From NCBI RefSeq assembly GCF_000518605.1, contig NZ_JADX01000017.1:62001-126000 (forward strand): DNA of 64,000 nucleotides, in the 5' to 3' direction. Position numbers and translations under genes: made by a program. The DNA is from Shewanella fidelis ATCC BAA-318 (lineage in GTDB: Bacteria; Pseudomonadota; Gammaproteobacteria; Enterobacterales; Shewanellaceae). The notes beneath the pieces were generated by a model. That model was not told the DNA's origin and searched no databases. It worked only from the letters and a program-made list of their open reading frames with translations. Shown here piece after piece: positions 19,283 through 28,251 of the stretch (position 1 is the first letter of the stretch; every line of letters starts with the position of its first letter).

Positions 19283-20521
19283 GTGTCTAAACGTCGAGTA
19301 GTCATAACGGGCTTAGGCTTAGTTAGCCCAGTGGGAAATACAGTCGATTCTTCATGGAAAGCATTGGTTTCTGGCAAGAGTGGTATTGCACCGATAACCA
19401 AGTTTGATGCGAGTGAGTTTACCACCCGTATTAGCGGCTCAGTTAAAGATTTTGATGTTGAGCAGTACATGTCTCGCAAAGACGCCCGTAAAATGGATTT
19501 ATTCATCCAATACGGTATGGCGGCAGGCATTCAAGCTGTTGAAGATTCAGGCCTTGAAATGGATAAACTCGATCCAGCCCGCGTAGGTACTGCTATTGGC
19601 GCTGGTATGGGTGGTATGCCATTGATTGAGCAAAATCATGCTGCACTGCTCAAAGGTGGTCCTCGTAAGATTTCACCATTTTTCGTACCAAGTACCATTA
19701 TCAACATGATTGCAGGTCATTTATCGATAAAGTATGGCATGACAGGCCCTAACTTTGCGGTAACTACGGCTTGTACCACTGGCGTGCACAATATTGGTTT
19801 TGCAGCTCGTACCATTGCCTACGGTGATGCTGACGTAATGATTGCGGGTGGTGCTGAAGATGTTACTTGTCCGCTAGCTGTAGGTGGCTTTGGTTCAGCA
19901 AAAGCGCTTTCAACACGCAATGACGACCCAGAAGCGGCTAGCCGCCCATGGGATAAAGATCGTGATGGCTTCGTTATTGGTGACGGTGCGGGCATTATGG
20001 TTGTTGAAGAATATGAGCATGCAAAAGCACGTGGAGCAACGATTTATGCTGAGCTTGTAGGCTTTGGTATGAGTGGCGACGCATTCCATATGACATCGCC
20101 ACCAAGTGACGGTGCTGGTGCTGCGGCCGCAATGGTTAATGCGATTAACGATGCTAAAGTTGGCCGTGAACAGATCGGTTATATCAATGCGCATGGCACA
20201 TCAACTCCAGCAGGCGACAAAGCTGAAGCTGCAGCCGTGAAGTCTGTATTTGGCGACCATGCATATGACTTACTCGTTAGCTCGACTAAATCTATGACGG
20301 GGCATTTATTGGGTGCAGCCGGTTCTGTTGAAGCAATTATTACTATTCTTGCGCTAAAAGATCAGGTGATCCCGCCGACACTTAACTTAGACAATCCAGA
20401 TGAAGGTTGTGATCTCGACTTTGTGCCGCATACTGCTCGTGATTACACATTTGACTACGGTCTTTGTAACTCATTTGGTTTTGGTGGTACTAACGGCTCA
20501 CTACTTTTCAAAAAAGTATAA
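19283..20521 (+). CDS. fabF: 3-oxoacyl-[acyl-carrier-protein] synthase II
   Basis: 412 residues. FabF elongates acyl-ACP with malonyl-ACP and controls the temperature-dependent step to cis-vaccenate. The active-site Cys164 is in 'VTTACTTG', with His in '[11 protein letters not shown]' and in '[11 protein letters not shown]'. The start codon is GTG, with AAAGGTG a few bases before it. The acpP terminator lies upstream, so fabF probably has its own promoter in the 247-base gap. Confidence 0.97.
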   Translation: MSKRRVVITGLGLVSPVGNTVDSSWKALVSGKSGIAPITKFDASEFTTRISGSVKDFDVEQYMSRKDARKMDLFIQYGMAAGIQAVEDSGLEMDKLDPARVGTAIGAGMGGMPLIEQNHAALLKGGPRKISPFFVPSTIINMIAGHLSIKYGMTGPNFAVTTACTTGVHNIGFAARTIAYGDADVMIAGGAEDVTCPLAVGGFGSAKALSTRNDDPEAASRPWDKDRDGFVIGDGAGIMVVEEYEHAKARGATIYAELVGFGMSGDAFHMTSPPSDGAGAAAAMVNAINDAKVGREQIGYINAHGTSTPAGDKAEAAAVKSVFGDHAYDLLVSSTKSMTGHLLGAAGSVEAIITILALKDQVIPPTLNLDNPDEGCDLDFVPHTARDYTFDYGLCNSFGFGGTNGSLLFKKV

Positions 20522-20546
20522 TTAGCTCAGTTAACTACACTATTTT

Positions 20547-20570
20547 AAAAGCGCCGAAAGGCGCTTTTTT
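20547..20570 (+). terminator. Intrinsic terminator of fabF
   Basis: AAAAGCGCC-GAAA-GGCGCTTTTTT, 25 bases after the fabF stop. Confidence 0.88.
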
Positions 20571-20760
20571 ATTCGCTATAATAAAGTGAAATCATGAACA
20601 AGTTCACACTATTTTAAGCAAATATTAAAAGTGGATAACCCGAGGATTAACCTTAGTTAATGTGTTAAAAAGCCGCTAGAAAATGTCAACCTTTAGGCAG
20701 ATACTGCCAGCATCTGCTCAACATCGAGCGTTATGCGGATCTTATCTAAGGGACACGAAA

Positions 20761-21129
20761 GTGCTAAATCCAATTGTTATTCCTATTATGCCAATTCTAG
20801 GCATCATCACTGCAAACATTAATGAACTTATTCGTGGTGAATCTGCCGCACGTTTACCTAACTTACAGCTTGGCGTTAAAACATTTAATATGGCTGTTGC
20901 TGCATTTAGTATTGTTTGGTTTGCGTTGCTAATTACCGCTATTGATGTGAGTAATGCTAATAGCGTGCTTGCGGGCATTGAGGTGATGGGTCTATTTCTA
21001 GCAGGTATTGCAGCTTACACATTATTTAATGGCGGTAAGTACTTTGGCGTGACTAGCCAGCTTTGGGTGTATCGTCTTGCTTTACCTATGGTATTAGGTG
21101 GTAGCTTTTTGGTCGGTCAGTTTGGCTAA
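20761..21129 (+). CDS. Membrane protein of unknown function
   Basis: 122 residues from the GTG at 20761, which has AAGGGA about seven bases upstream. The frame stays open to an ATG at 20683, but those 26 extra residues are polar and lack a ribosome site. Four hydrophobic stretches are seen (about 3-22, 41-62, 69-88, 100-118), so it is an inner-membrane protein. I do not recognise the family. It stands alone between fabF and a thioesterase gene. Confidence 0.72.
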   Translation: MLNPIVIPIMPILGIITANINELIRGESAARLPNLQLGVKTFNMAVAAFSIVWFALLITAIDVSNANSVLAGIEVMGLFLAGIAAYTLFNGGKYFGVTSQLWVYRLALPMVLGGSFLVGQFG

Positions 21130-21194
21130 TAGGTGCTGCTGGCACTAATATAACGTAAGATACTTAATCGTTAGCAAATAGACTGAGGTCCAAC

Positions 21195-21695
21195 ATGGCC
21201 GGATTAGAGAGACAGTTAACATTAAGATTTCTTGCAGAGCCTGCAGATGTTAATTTTGGTGGCAAAGTACACGGCGGCGCCGTGATGAAGTGGATTGACT
21301 TAGCTGGCTATGCATGTGCAGCGGGGTGGAGCGGTAAATATTGTATTACCGCTTATGCTGGCGGCATCCGTTTTGTTAAACCTATTCATGTAGGTAATAT
21401 CGTCGAGGTTACAGCTAAAGTGATTTATACAGGCCGTACCTCTATGCACTTAGGAGTTGATGTTAAAGCTGGCGATCCAAAGCATCAAGATCGGCATTTA
21501 ACAACTCACTGTGTGTTAGTGATGGTTGCTGTCGATGATGAAGGTCAGCCGACAGCTGTACCGGATTGGAAGCCGGAGTTACCTGCGGACATTGAATTGC
21601 GAGAATCTGCAATTCGTTTGATGGAGATGCGCAAAAAGATTGGCGCTGAAATGCAAGCACATGTTGATTTGCAGCCATCTTTACAAGTGCCTTAG
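21195..21695 (+). CDS. Acyl-CoA thioesterase, hotdog fold (YciA-like)
   Basis: 166 residues. The hotdog signature 'FGGKVHGGAVMKWIDLAGYACA' (about 16-37) marks the YciA/acyl-CoA hydrolase group, which cleaves acyl-CoA to free acid and CoA in the cytoplasm. 'GIRFVKPIHVGNIVEVTAKV' follows as expected. The C-terminal part (about 130-166) is a helix beyond the core fold. It is monocistronic with a terminator after it. Chain-length preference is unknown. Confidence 0.87.
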   Translation: MAGLERQLTLRFLAEPADVNFGGKVHGGAVMKWIDLAGYACAAGWSGKYCITAYAGGIRFVKPIHVGNIVEVTAKVIYTGRTSMHLGVDVKAGDPKHQDRHLTTHCVLVMVAVDDEGQPTAVPDWKPELPADIELRESAIRLMEMRKKIGAEMQAHVDLQPSLQVP

Positions 21696-21718
21696 CCATA
21701 TTCTTAATAAAGCGATTA

Positions 21719-21744
21719 AAGCCAACCTTTGGGTTGGCTTTTTT
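21719..21744 (+). terminator. Intrinsic terminator
   Basis: AAAGCCAACC-TTT-GGGTTGGCTTTTTT, just after the thioesterase gene. Confidence 0.85.
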
Positions 21745-21828
21745 ATTGGTTTGTGCTGTTTTATTTACCAGCAAGCCTTTAGAATGATTCAAAAATAGCA
21801 ACAACCTCACTCTACAATAGGAAGTCAA

Positions 21829-22701
21829 ATGGCTAAAGTCGCATTTATTGGTCTAGGCGTGATGGGTTATCCCATGGCTGGGCATTTAGTTAAACAGGGT
21901 CATCAAGTTACCGTTTTTAACCGCACTGTTAGTAAAGCCCAGCAGTGGGCGAATGAATATAACGGCGGGTTTGAAGTTACACCTAAAGCCGCAGCAGTAG
22001 GTCAAGATATCGTATTTATGTGCGTAGGCAATGATGATGACTTACGTCAAGTTACCTTAGGTGATACAGGCGTGTTAGCGGGTATGCATGCAGGAAGTAT
22101 TTTGGTGGATCATACAACGGCTTCAGCTGATGTTGCTCGCGAAATCAACCAAGTTGCACAGTCGCTGAATATAGGCTTCATTGATGCACCAGTATCGGGT
22201 GGTCAAGCAGGCGCTGAAAATGGAGTGTTAACTGTAATGGCTGGTGGTGAACAAGCCACATTTGACAGAGCCAAACCTGTGATTGAGTCCTATGCCAGAT
22301 GCGTGGAGCTACTCGGTGACGTAGGAGCAGGCCAGTTAACTAAGATGGTCAATCAGATCTGTATTGCAGGAGTGGTGCAAGGATTATCTGAGGGGTTACA
22401 TTTTGCACGTAGCGCTGGCCTTGATGGTGAAAAAGTCGTTGAGGTGATCAGTAAAGGCGCAGCGCAATCTTGGCAGATGGAAAATCGTTATCAAACCATG
22501 TGGCAAGGGGAGTATAACTTGGGGTTTGCCGTAGACTGGATGCGTAAAGATTTAGGGATCGCCTTAGCTGAAGCACGTCGTAATGGCTCACATTTACCGT
22601 TAACGGCATTGGTCGATCAGTTTTATTCTGAGGTTCAAGCAATTGGTGGTTCGCGCTGGGATACATCTAGCTTGCTTGCCAAGCTTGAAAAGCATCGTTA
22701 A
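21829..22701 (+). CDS. NAD(P)-dependent beta-hydroxyacid dehydrogenase
   Basis: 290 residues of the 3-hydroxyisobutyrate dehydrogenase / tartronate semialdehyde reductase family. The Rossmann motif 'GLGVMGYPMAGHL' (about 7-19) is followed by 'NRT', which suggests NADP preference. The substrate motif 'FIDAPVSGGQAGAENG' (about 117-132) and the catalytic Lys in 'GAGQLTKMVNQ' (about 170) are present. The neighbours give no pathway, so the substrate (succinic semialdehyde, glyoxylate or another) remains open. Confidence 0.88.
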   Translation: MAKVAFIGLGVMGYPMAGHLVKQGHQVTVFNRTVSKAQQWANEYNGGFEVTPKAAAVGQDIVFMCVGNDDDLRQVTLGDTGVLAGMHAGSILVDHTTASADVAREINQVAQSLNIGFIDAPVSGGQAGAENGVLTVMAGGEQATFDRAKPVIESYARCVELLGDVGAGQLTKMVNQICIAGVVQGLSEGLHFARSAGLDGEKVVEVISKGAAQSWQMENRYQTMWQGEYNLGFAVDWMRKDLGIALAEARRNGSHLPLTALVDQFYSEVQAIGGSRWDTSSLLAKLEKHR

Positions 22702-22718
22702 CTATTGTCATTTAAATT

Positions 22719-22745
22719 AAAAAGGACCGCATTGCGGTCCTTTTT
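22719..22745. terminator. Bidirectional intrinsic terminator
   Basis: AAAAAGGACCGC-ATT-GCGGTCCTTTTT between the convergent dehydrogenase and cdd genes. Confidence 0.88.
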
Positions 22746-22770
22746 CGTTTTTGAACTGCTAACTCTAGAG

Positions 22771-23661
22771 TTACTCAGGATCGGCAACGATATGTTCAAG
22801 CTCAATAGGAGCAACACTATGGAGCGCATCCATAGCCGCACCCACAAGAGATACCAAGCCTTTAGATGATTCAATTAATACTGCGCGATTAATTTCACTG
22901 AAGTCTCGGTTATGGCGAGCCATGGTGGATAATGCCATCTGCATAGGTTGCATTGATGGGTTGAAGGCTGCATTTTCAGCATAACGACCGCAATAGGTTG
23001 CGCCGTCTTTAGTTTCTAATACCACTGCAGCGTAATTTTTGGTGTAAGGCGCGTAACTTGAGCTAGCATGATCTAATGCTTCAATCACCATAGGATCATT
23101 AGAGTCTAAGATTAGCTCGTGTTGCTGCTTAGTGAGCAATGGCGTTTCAATGTTAAGATCGCTTGGGCCAAATGCATAAGGAAGGTAGTGCGACAAAGGT
23201 GCCGTGTCTTGCGAAGGTAAATGGATTTTTACTTTACTGCCTTCAACGAGTTCATTGATAAATTGACGACAATGACCGCATGGTGAGGCATTGACTATGA
23301 TGTCTTCAATGACACTTTCACCGCTGAGCCATGCGTGGCTAATGGCACTTTGCTCGGCATGAACAGAATGAAAAAGGGCTTCACCTGGAAGTTCAATATT
23401 CGCGCCCATATAGATATCGCCGCTTTTACCTTTGGCAATCGCACCTACATGGAACTCACTAATAGGGGGCCGTGCTAACGCCGCTGCAATTGGCAGTAAT
23501 GCTAAAAGCAGTTCATCTAATTCCATTTGAGTGGCTTTTTGTAGCTCAGCCAGTTGCTGAGCATCAATATGGCCTGCAAAATCTTTATCAAGCAATGGCA
23601 CGATGGCCGTAGCTAGTGACTCAGGTAACTTAGCTATGCTTTTTAAAAATCTGTCTTGCAT
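22771..23661 (-). CDS. cdd: Cytidine deaminase (homodimeric, E. coli type)
   Basis: 296 residues, the long E. coli-type enzyme with catalytic and pseudo-catalytic halves. It deaminates cytidine and deoxycytidine for pyrimidine salvage. The active-site HAE is at 101-103 ('[10 protein letters not shown]') and the zinc cysteines are C128 and C131 in 'SPCGHCRQF', each offset by one from E. coli. The C-terminal half lacks these residues, as expected. It is a single gene. Confidence 0.96.
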   Translation of the reverse strand: MQDRFLKSIAKLPESLATAIVPLLDKDFAGHIDAQQLAELQKATQMELDELLLALLPIAAALARPPISEFHVGAIAKGKSGDIYMGANIELPGEALFHSVHAEQSAISHAWLSGESVIEDIIVNASPCGHCRQFINELVEGSKVKIHLPSQDTAPLSHYLPYAFGPSDLNIETPLLTKQQHELILDSNDPMVIEALDHASSSYAPYTKNYAAVVLETKDGATYCGRYAENAAFNPSMQPMQMALSTMARHNRDFSEINRAVLIESSKGLVSLVGAAMDALHSVAPIELEHIVADPE

Positions 23662-23757
23662 ACGCTATTTCCTTTTGTTAACGCTAATGAAATATCATTC
23701 TAATTAGCTTATTGCAGATAGAATGAGGTGGTTGTCGCATTTATTGTAGAACTAAGA

Positions 23758-25170
23758 CTATAGGCTTCTTAAGTAATGACATAGAGCCTGTAACAGTTTT
23801 TGCTTGTTTTCGTCTTGTTCGGTTGCTTCGATTAAGTTCTCTAAACGAATAATATAGTCAGGATCGTTGAGTTTGCTTTGACAAAACTCGCGCCAACGAT
23901 ACTGCTCGGCATCATTGAGCGTTTCTGGGTAGTTACGGGCACGATATCGATATAGCATCTCAGCTAAACGTTCATCATCGAAATCAAGCTCTAATGCTGC
24001 AAGGTTATTAGGCTGAGTATTGCGAATGATTTCAATTTTGGCTTTGTCAGCAGAGCTAAAAAATCCACCACTGTATAGAGCTTGATCTGGATCGACATGA
24101 CTTGAATCGTGTTCAACGTCAAATACAGCTACAAGCTTTTCTCTTAACTCAGGGTGTTGTTTAAGTATTTTGTATTGCTCGCGGGCAAATGCTTTATCAA
24201 TATCCAATCTGGCCGCGTTTTCATCGGTTAAGGTTTTTGCGCCTGCAATAAATGGGCTTTTATTGATATGTAGCTGCTTTAAACCGATAGGTAACTCATC
24301 AGGGGCTAAATCGCTGCGACGAGTGTACATGCGCTCACGGATCTCCTCGACACTAAGTTCAATAAGTGGGCTCACATCCATGGCAAGGTTGACGCATATA
24401 ACCGCATTCTTATTGGTTGAGTGATACGCTACAGGCGCAATAATGGTGGTACAGCCATTTAGTGCACTTATCTTGGAGCTAACATGTACAAGTGGCTTCA
24501 TTTCTAATACGTCAATCAGTTTAGACACTGTTTGTTTTTGCCTAAGACTAAAATAGTAATCAAATAGTTTTGGCTGTACGGTTTTAATGAGCTTGGCCAT
24601 ATCGATAGTCGCGTACACATCTGACATCGCATCATGGGCTTTTTCATGACTTAAGCCGTTGGCAACTGTAAGCTGTTCAAGTTTAAAGCTTGGTGAGCCA
24701 TCTTCTTTTTCTGGCCAGTTAATGCCTTCAGGTCTAAAGGCATAGCAGGCTCGAACTAAGTCAATAATATCCCAGCGGCTATTGCCGTTTTGCCACTCGC
24801 GAGCATACGGGTCGATAAAATTGCGATAAAAGCCATAGCGAGAAACTTCATCGTCAAAACGCAGTGAGTTATAACCCACCACACAGGTTTTAGGTTGGCT
24901 AAATAGGTTATTAACCCTATTCATAAACTCAGCTTCAGGCATGCCTTTTAAGTTAGCCAGTTGCGGGGTGATCCCAGTGATTAGAATTGCTTCTGGTGAC
25001 GGCAAGTAATCATTGGCCAGTTTACAATAAAAGGTTTCTGGCTCGCCGATGATATTAAGATCCATATCGGTGCGGACACCAGCAAACTGAGAAGGTCTAT
25101 CTTTAGCTGGGTTGGCCCCGAAAGTTTCATAATCGTGCCAGAAGAGGGTGGGTTGGTTATTTATGGACAT
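23758..25170 (-). CDS. sbcB: Exodeoxyribonuclease I
   Basis: 470 residues from the ATG at 25170 (MSINNQPTLFWHDYETFG), which aligns with the E. coli start. An in-frame ATG 13 codons upstream is less likely. It digests single-stranded DNA 3' to 5' in recombination and mismatch repair. The DEDDh exonuclease acids are in 'HDYETFG' (near the N-terminus) and 'HDAMSDVYATIDMA' (about 177-190). The SH3-like and helical C-terminal domains follow, ending in 'YRYRARNYPETL' and 'WREFCQ'. It is divergent from rlmA; the 325-base gap between them shows no other gene. Confidence 0.94.
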   Translation of the reverse strand: MSINNQPTLFWHDYETFGANPAKDRPSQFAGVRTDMDLNIIGEPETFYCKLANDYLPSPEAILITGITPQLANLKGMPEAEFMNRVNNLFSQPKTCVVGYNSLRFDDEVSRYGFYRNFIDPYAREWQNGNSRWDIIDLVRACYAFRPEGINWPEKEDGSPSFKLEQLTVANGLSHEKAHDAMSDVYATIDMAKLIKTVQPKLFDYYFSLRQKQTVSKLIDVLEMKPLVHVSSKISALNGCTTIIAPVAYHSTNKNAVICVNLAMDVSPLIELSVEEIRERMYTRRSDLAPDELPIGLKQLHINKSPFIAGAKTLTDENAARLDIDKAFAREQYKILKQHPELREKLVAVFDVEHDSSHVDPDQALYSGGFFSSADKAKIEIIRNTQPNNLAALELDFDDERLAEMLYRYRARNYPETLNDAEQYRWREFCQSKLNDPDYIIRLENLIEATEQDENKQKLLQALCHYLRSL

Positions 25171-25495
25171 ATCTAAAAGGCTATTACGAGCAATAATTGC
25201 AGTCATCATAGCACTGACACGATATAAATGTCTTAGTTTACTTAATATAACTCAACTACTTTGTCGGCGTTTGTAGCAGTTTTATCCGCTGGATCAAAAT
25301 AGGACTAGGCAGTAGAATAGCCGTCCTTTTTTTAGACTTGTTTTTGCAAGTATTAATAGTTCAAGTCAGCGTTTAAACATCATTGAACACTATTAATATA
25401 CTTGGAGTCTTAGTCGTATAAAGTATCACCCGACGAATTCGAAGGGCATGATATAAGTACACACCATATCAAGCTTTTGCTTTGGAGATGTAAAC

Positions 25496-26302
25496 ATGAT
25501 TTACCGTTGCCCTTTATGCCAGCAAGCGTTATCGAAACAAGATAAAACCTGGTGTTGTCCTGCCAATCACAGGTTTGATTGCGCAAAAGAGGGATACGTT
25601 AATCTATTGCCAGTACAAAAGAAGAAGTCTAATGATCCTGGTGATAACAAAGAAATGATGTTCGCTCGGCGTGAGTTTTTGAATAAAGGTTTTTATCAAG
25701 TCCTAAGTGATAAAGTTAATTTGCTTGCCAACGAATATTCGCCAGACGCGAAGTGCGGATTAGATATTGGTTGTGGTGAAGGCTATTATTCAAACCGTTT
25801 AGTTGAAAGCCTACCGCAAGACTTTGCGCTTTATGGTGTTGATATCAGTAAGTCAGCGCTTAAGTATGCAGCTAAGCGTTATCCTAAAATTGCATTTAGC
25901 GTGGCTAGTGCCTTTGATATGCCATTCCCTGATAACAGTTTTGACTTTATGCTTCGCATCTATGCACCTTCATTAGATGAGGAGTTAAAGCGTGTGGTTA
26001 AGTCTGGCGGCACCTTAATAACGGTATGTGCCGGGCCGCGACACCATTTTGCGTTAAAAGAGTTAATATATGATAACCCGAAAGAACACACTGATGCTGC
26101 TTCGCAAATTGACGGCTTTGATCTCGTCCATCAAGAACGGATTTTACAGCAGCTAACGCTGACGGATGAAGACGATATCAGCCACTTTTTGAAGATGACC
26201 CCGTATAACTGGAAATTAACAGAACAACAAAAATTAGCTTTGGCTAAATCAGGTTTTAGTTGTGAGCTCGATTTTAAGGTAGAAGTCTTTAGAGCCCAGT
26301 AA
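25496..26302 (+). CDS. rlmA: 23S rRNA (guanine(745)-N1)-methyltransferase
   Basis: 268 residues. The N-terminal zinc site uses C5, C8, C21 and H25 ('YRCPLCQQAL...CCPANHRFD'). The AdoMet motif I 'CGLDIGCGEGYYS' is near 82-94, followed by 'LYGVDISKSALKYAAKRYP'. The segment 'DCAKEGYVNLLPVQKKKSNDPGD' is characteristic of RlmA/RrmA, which methylates G745 in 23S rRNA helix 35. Length matches E. coli (269). Confidence 0.94.
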   Translation: MIYRCPLCQQALSKQDKTWCCPANHRFDCAKEGYVNLLPVQKKKSNDPGDNKEMMFARREFLNKGFYQVLSDKVNLLANEYSPDAKCGLDIGCGEGYYSNRLVESLPQDFALYGVDISKSALKYAAKRYPKIAFSVASAFDMPFPDNSFDFMLRIYAPSLDEELKRVVKSGGTLITVCAGPRHHFALKELIYDNPKEHTDAASQIDGFDLVHQERILQQLTLTDEDDISHFLKMTPYNWKLTEQQKLALAKSGFSCELDFKVEVFRAQ

Positions 26303-26442
26303 ATCAAAGGCTGCAGCATTGTGGTTGTTTTTAAAGCGGTTGTGAGTGTTAACTAGTCGTTTGTATAAGTGTATTTTTTGATCCAATTAGCAAGCTGTAG
26401 AAATATAAGTAAAAACACCCTAAATTCCGATACGAATGTGTG

Positions 26443-26470
26443 TTGACTTATGATGAGAATGGTTTATAGT
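26443..26470 (+). promoter_or_regulatory. Sigma-70 promoter of the cold-shock gene
   Basis: TTGACT (26443-26448), a 16-base spacer and TATAGT (26465-26470) form a near-consensus promoter. The predicted start near 26477 would give a leader of about 130 bases before the cold-shock gene, in line with the long leaders of cspA-type genes. The rest of the 303-base gap after rlmA shows nothing else clear. Confidence 0.68.
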
Positions 26471-26605
26471 GTTTGCAGCTTGAAGGTTAGGCTTATTTTT
26501 ATGTGTTCAATACGACAATGCTCGTCCTGTTAACATTAAGTAAACCGGCATTTTCCAGCTTTACCGCCGTTAAGGCTTTAATTTATATTTACAGGATTCA
26601 ATATT

Positions 26606-26812
26606 ATGTCTCAAGTTACTGGCGTTGTTAAGTGGTTCAACTCTGATAAAGGTTTCGGATTTATCGAGCAAGAGTCTGGTCCAGACGTATTCGTACACTT
26701 CCGCGCTATCAACTCTGACGGTTTCAAAACTCTTGACGAAGGTCAAAAAGTTTCTTTCACCGTAACTCAAGGTCAAAAAGGCCCACAAGCTGAGAACGTA
26801 ACTGTTATCTAA
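26606..26812 (+). CDS. Cold-shock domain protein (CspA family)
   Basis: 68 residues: one cold-shock domain with RNP1 'KGFGFIEQ' (about 15-22) and RNP2 'VFVHF' (about 29-33). It binds single-stranded RNA and DNA and melts mRNA structure. Similarity is closest to CspC/CspE/CspA; the exact paralogue cannot be set by eye. A long leader and a strong terminator frame it as a single-gene transcript. Codon use is strongly biased, as for a highly expressed gene. Confidence 0.95.
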   Translation: MSQVTGVVKWFNSDKGFGFIEQESGPDVFVHFRAINSDGFKTLDEGQKVSFTVTQGQKGPQAENVTVI

Positions 26813-26853
26813 GTTACCAGCTTGGTTAGCACTAGCTAATCATACAGAATTTT

Positions 26854-26886
26854 GAAGAGCCGTGGTTTACCACGGCTCTTTTTTCG
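26854..26886 (+). terminator. Intrinsic terminator of the cold-shock gene
   Basis: GAAGAGCCGTGG-TTTA-CCACGGCTCTTTTTTC, a strong hairpin with a T tract 42 bases after the stop. Confidence 0.9.
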
Positions 26887-26917
26887 TTTTAATCCGTGTA
26901 AATGAATTATTGCCTCA

Positions 26918-27003
26918 ATACCAATTAGTATAAAGATTTGGTCGCCGTTCTTGAGTGCTTTTGGTACTTCTGCGTTAAATCACTGCTTATACTAATTGGT
27001 ATA
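26918..27003. repeat. Short interspersed repeat, copy B
   Basis: It starts ATACCAATTAGTATAAAGATTTGGTCGC and ends GCTTATACTAATTGGTATA, so the ends are inverted repeats (ATACCAATTAGTATA / TATACTAATTGGTAT). Inside, ACTTCTGCGTTAAAT is shared with copy C. It is about 86 bases long, with no coding capacity. Confidence 0.8.
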
Positions 27004-27137
27004 CGCCTTGAGAGACACCTCTTGGCTCTATGCTTTCTCACTTCAATTCCGCTTGCCATAATTATACTAATTTGAAAAATTAGCTCTCAATCTATTGTTC
27101 CTGATGGCGTTGGGTGGGGGGATTGCTTTTATGCAAT

Positions 27138-27165
27138 AAAAAACGACGCATATAGCGCCGTTTTA
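27138..27165. terminator. Terminator-like hairpin in the repeat region
   Basis: AAAACG-A-CGC-ATATA-GCG-C-CGTTTT with flanking A and T tracts, between repeat copies B and C. It could serve the minus-strand ABC operon if readthrough passes copy C, or be a leftover. The mismatch makes it weaker than other hairpins here. Confidence 0.5.
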
Positions 27166-27170
27166 TTGTA

Positions 27171-27335
27171 ATACCAATTAATATAAAGATTTGGTTGCCA
27201 TTCTGGAGCGCTTTCGGCTGCCTACTTCTGCGTTAAATAACTTCACAAGGGAACAACCATTCTTTCAGTTATTCGCCTTGAATTAGTTTGCCAAAATCGC
27301 TCTGAGTAGATCAACTGCTTATACTAATTGGTATA
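27171..27335. repeat. Short interspersed repeat, copy C (longest form)
   Basis: About 165 bases, with the ends ATACCAATTAATATAAAGATTTGGT and GCTTATACTAATTGGTATA in inverted orientation. It holds the full inner sequence, of which copies A (CGCTCTGAGTAGA) and B (ACTTCTGCGTTAAAT) keep different parts. Non-coding; it abuts the 3' end of the ABC ATPase gene. Together with copy B it fills most of the 539-base gap after the cold-shock gene. Confidence 0.8.
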
Positions 27336-27351
27336 AACACAGGCTAAACCG

Positions 27352-28251
27352 TTATGAGAATAACTTCTCCTCTAAAGTACGGCCTTTTAGGATGGCTTTA
27401 TATTGCCAGTTGTTTTGCTTAAACAGCTGTAGCAGTGCTATTTCAATAGCATAGGCTTGTTGGCTATTATGTTTAATTAAAAATTGGTTATTTTCTCTCT
27501 CTTCGACAGCACTAATATCTGCTAATCCCAGTACTGCATTAATTAAAGATGCTGGTGCACATCGTTGCATTGTCACTGTTAAGTAGTCTTCATGCTGGGC
27601 TTCACTCATTGACACCGATTGTTGCAATTGGCCTTGTTCAAGATACAGCACTTGATCACATAACTTTTCCAGTTCATCTAAGTTGTGTGAACTTATAATA
27701 AAGGTGGTTTTAGCTGATAGAGACTTAACTAGTTCGCGGATTTTTTTGGCATTAGCCGGATCTAAACCTGCAGTTGGCTCATCAAGTAGCACCAGCTCTG
27801 GCGAGCCGATGAGTGCTTGCGCTATTGATACGCGCTTTGCCATGCCATGGCTTAAAGACTTTGGCTTGTGTTTTGCGCTATCACTGAGATCGACTAAGTT
27901 AAGCACCCGCAGTGCTTCAGCATTTGCAGCTTTGCTATCAAAACCTTGTAAACTAGCAAAAAAGCTCAGCTGAGTTAAAACATCTAAATTAGGATCGAGC
28001 TGCGCGTCCTGAGGTAATGATGCTATGCGGCCGAGTAGGGCGGCAGAGCCCGGTGGATGACCCAGTAAACTAATTTCGCCAGATGTAGGTTTAATATAGC
28101 CACACAGCAGGCTAAACAAGGTTGTTTTACCGGCTCCGTTTGGACCGACTAATGCGATGGGGTTACCTGCATTAAGGCTAATATCAACTTGTTTCAGTGC
28201 TTGCTTATCACCGTAGGATTTAGACAGTCCTTTGCACGTCACTAAACTCAT
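27352..28251 (-). CDS. ABC transporter ATP-binding protein (ABC-2 exporter type)
   Basis: 299 residues. Walker A is 'GPNGAGKTT' (about 36-44), the signature is 'LSHGMAKRVSIAQAL' (LSxGM rather than LSGGQ), Walker B is 'ELVLLDEPTAGLDP', and the switch His is in 'FIISSHNLDEL'. The about 90-residue C-terminal extension is usual in ABC-2-type ATPases of the CcmA/NosF/YxlF kind. It overlaps the upstream permease gene by ATGA, so the pair forms one exporter. The substrate is unknown. Confidence 0.9.
   Translation of the reverse strand: MSLVTCKGLSKSYGDKQALKQVDISLNAGNPIALVGPNGAGKTTLFSLLCGYIKPTSGEISLLGHPPGSAALLGRIASLPQDAQLDPNLDVLTQLSFFASLQGFDSKAANAEALRVLNLVDLSDSAKHKPKSLSHGMAKRVSIAQALIGSPELVLLDEPTAGLDPANAKKIRELVKSLSAKTTFIISSHNLDELEKLCDQVLYLEQGQLQQSVSMSEAQHEDYLTVTMQRCAPASLINAVLGLADISAVEERENNQFLIKHNSQQAYAIEIALLQLFKQNNWQYKAILKGRTLEEKLFS

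Noticed and set aside
26570-26788. Minus-strand reading frame opposite the cold-shock gene
   Set aside because: The plus-strand cold-shock domain with RNP1 and RNP2 is certain; the opposite frame is a shadow.
27004-27130. Possible fourth copy of the interspersed repeat (TATACTAATTTG near 27063)
   Set aside because: Only a short stretch is similar and no inverted partner end is seen, so it could be chance or a heavily decayed remnant.
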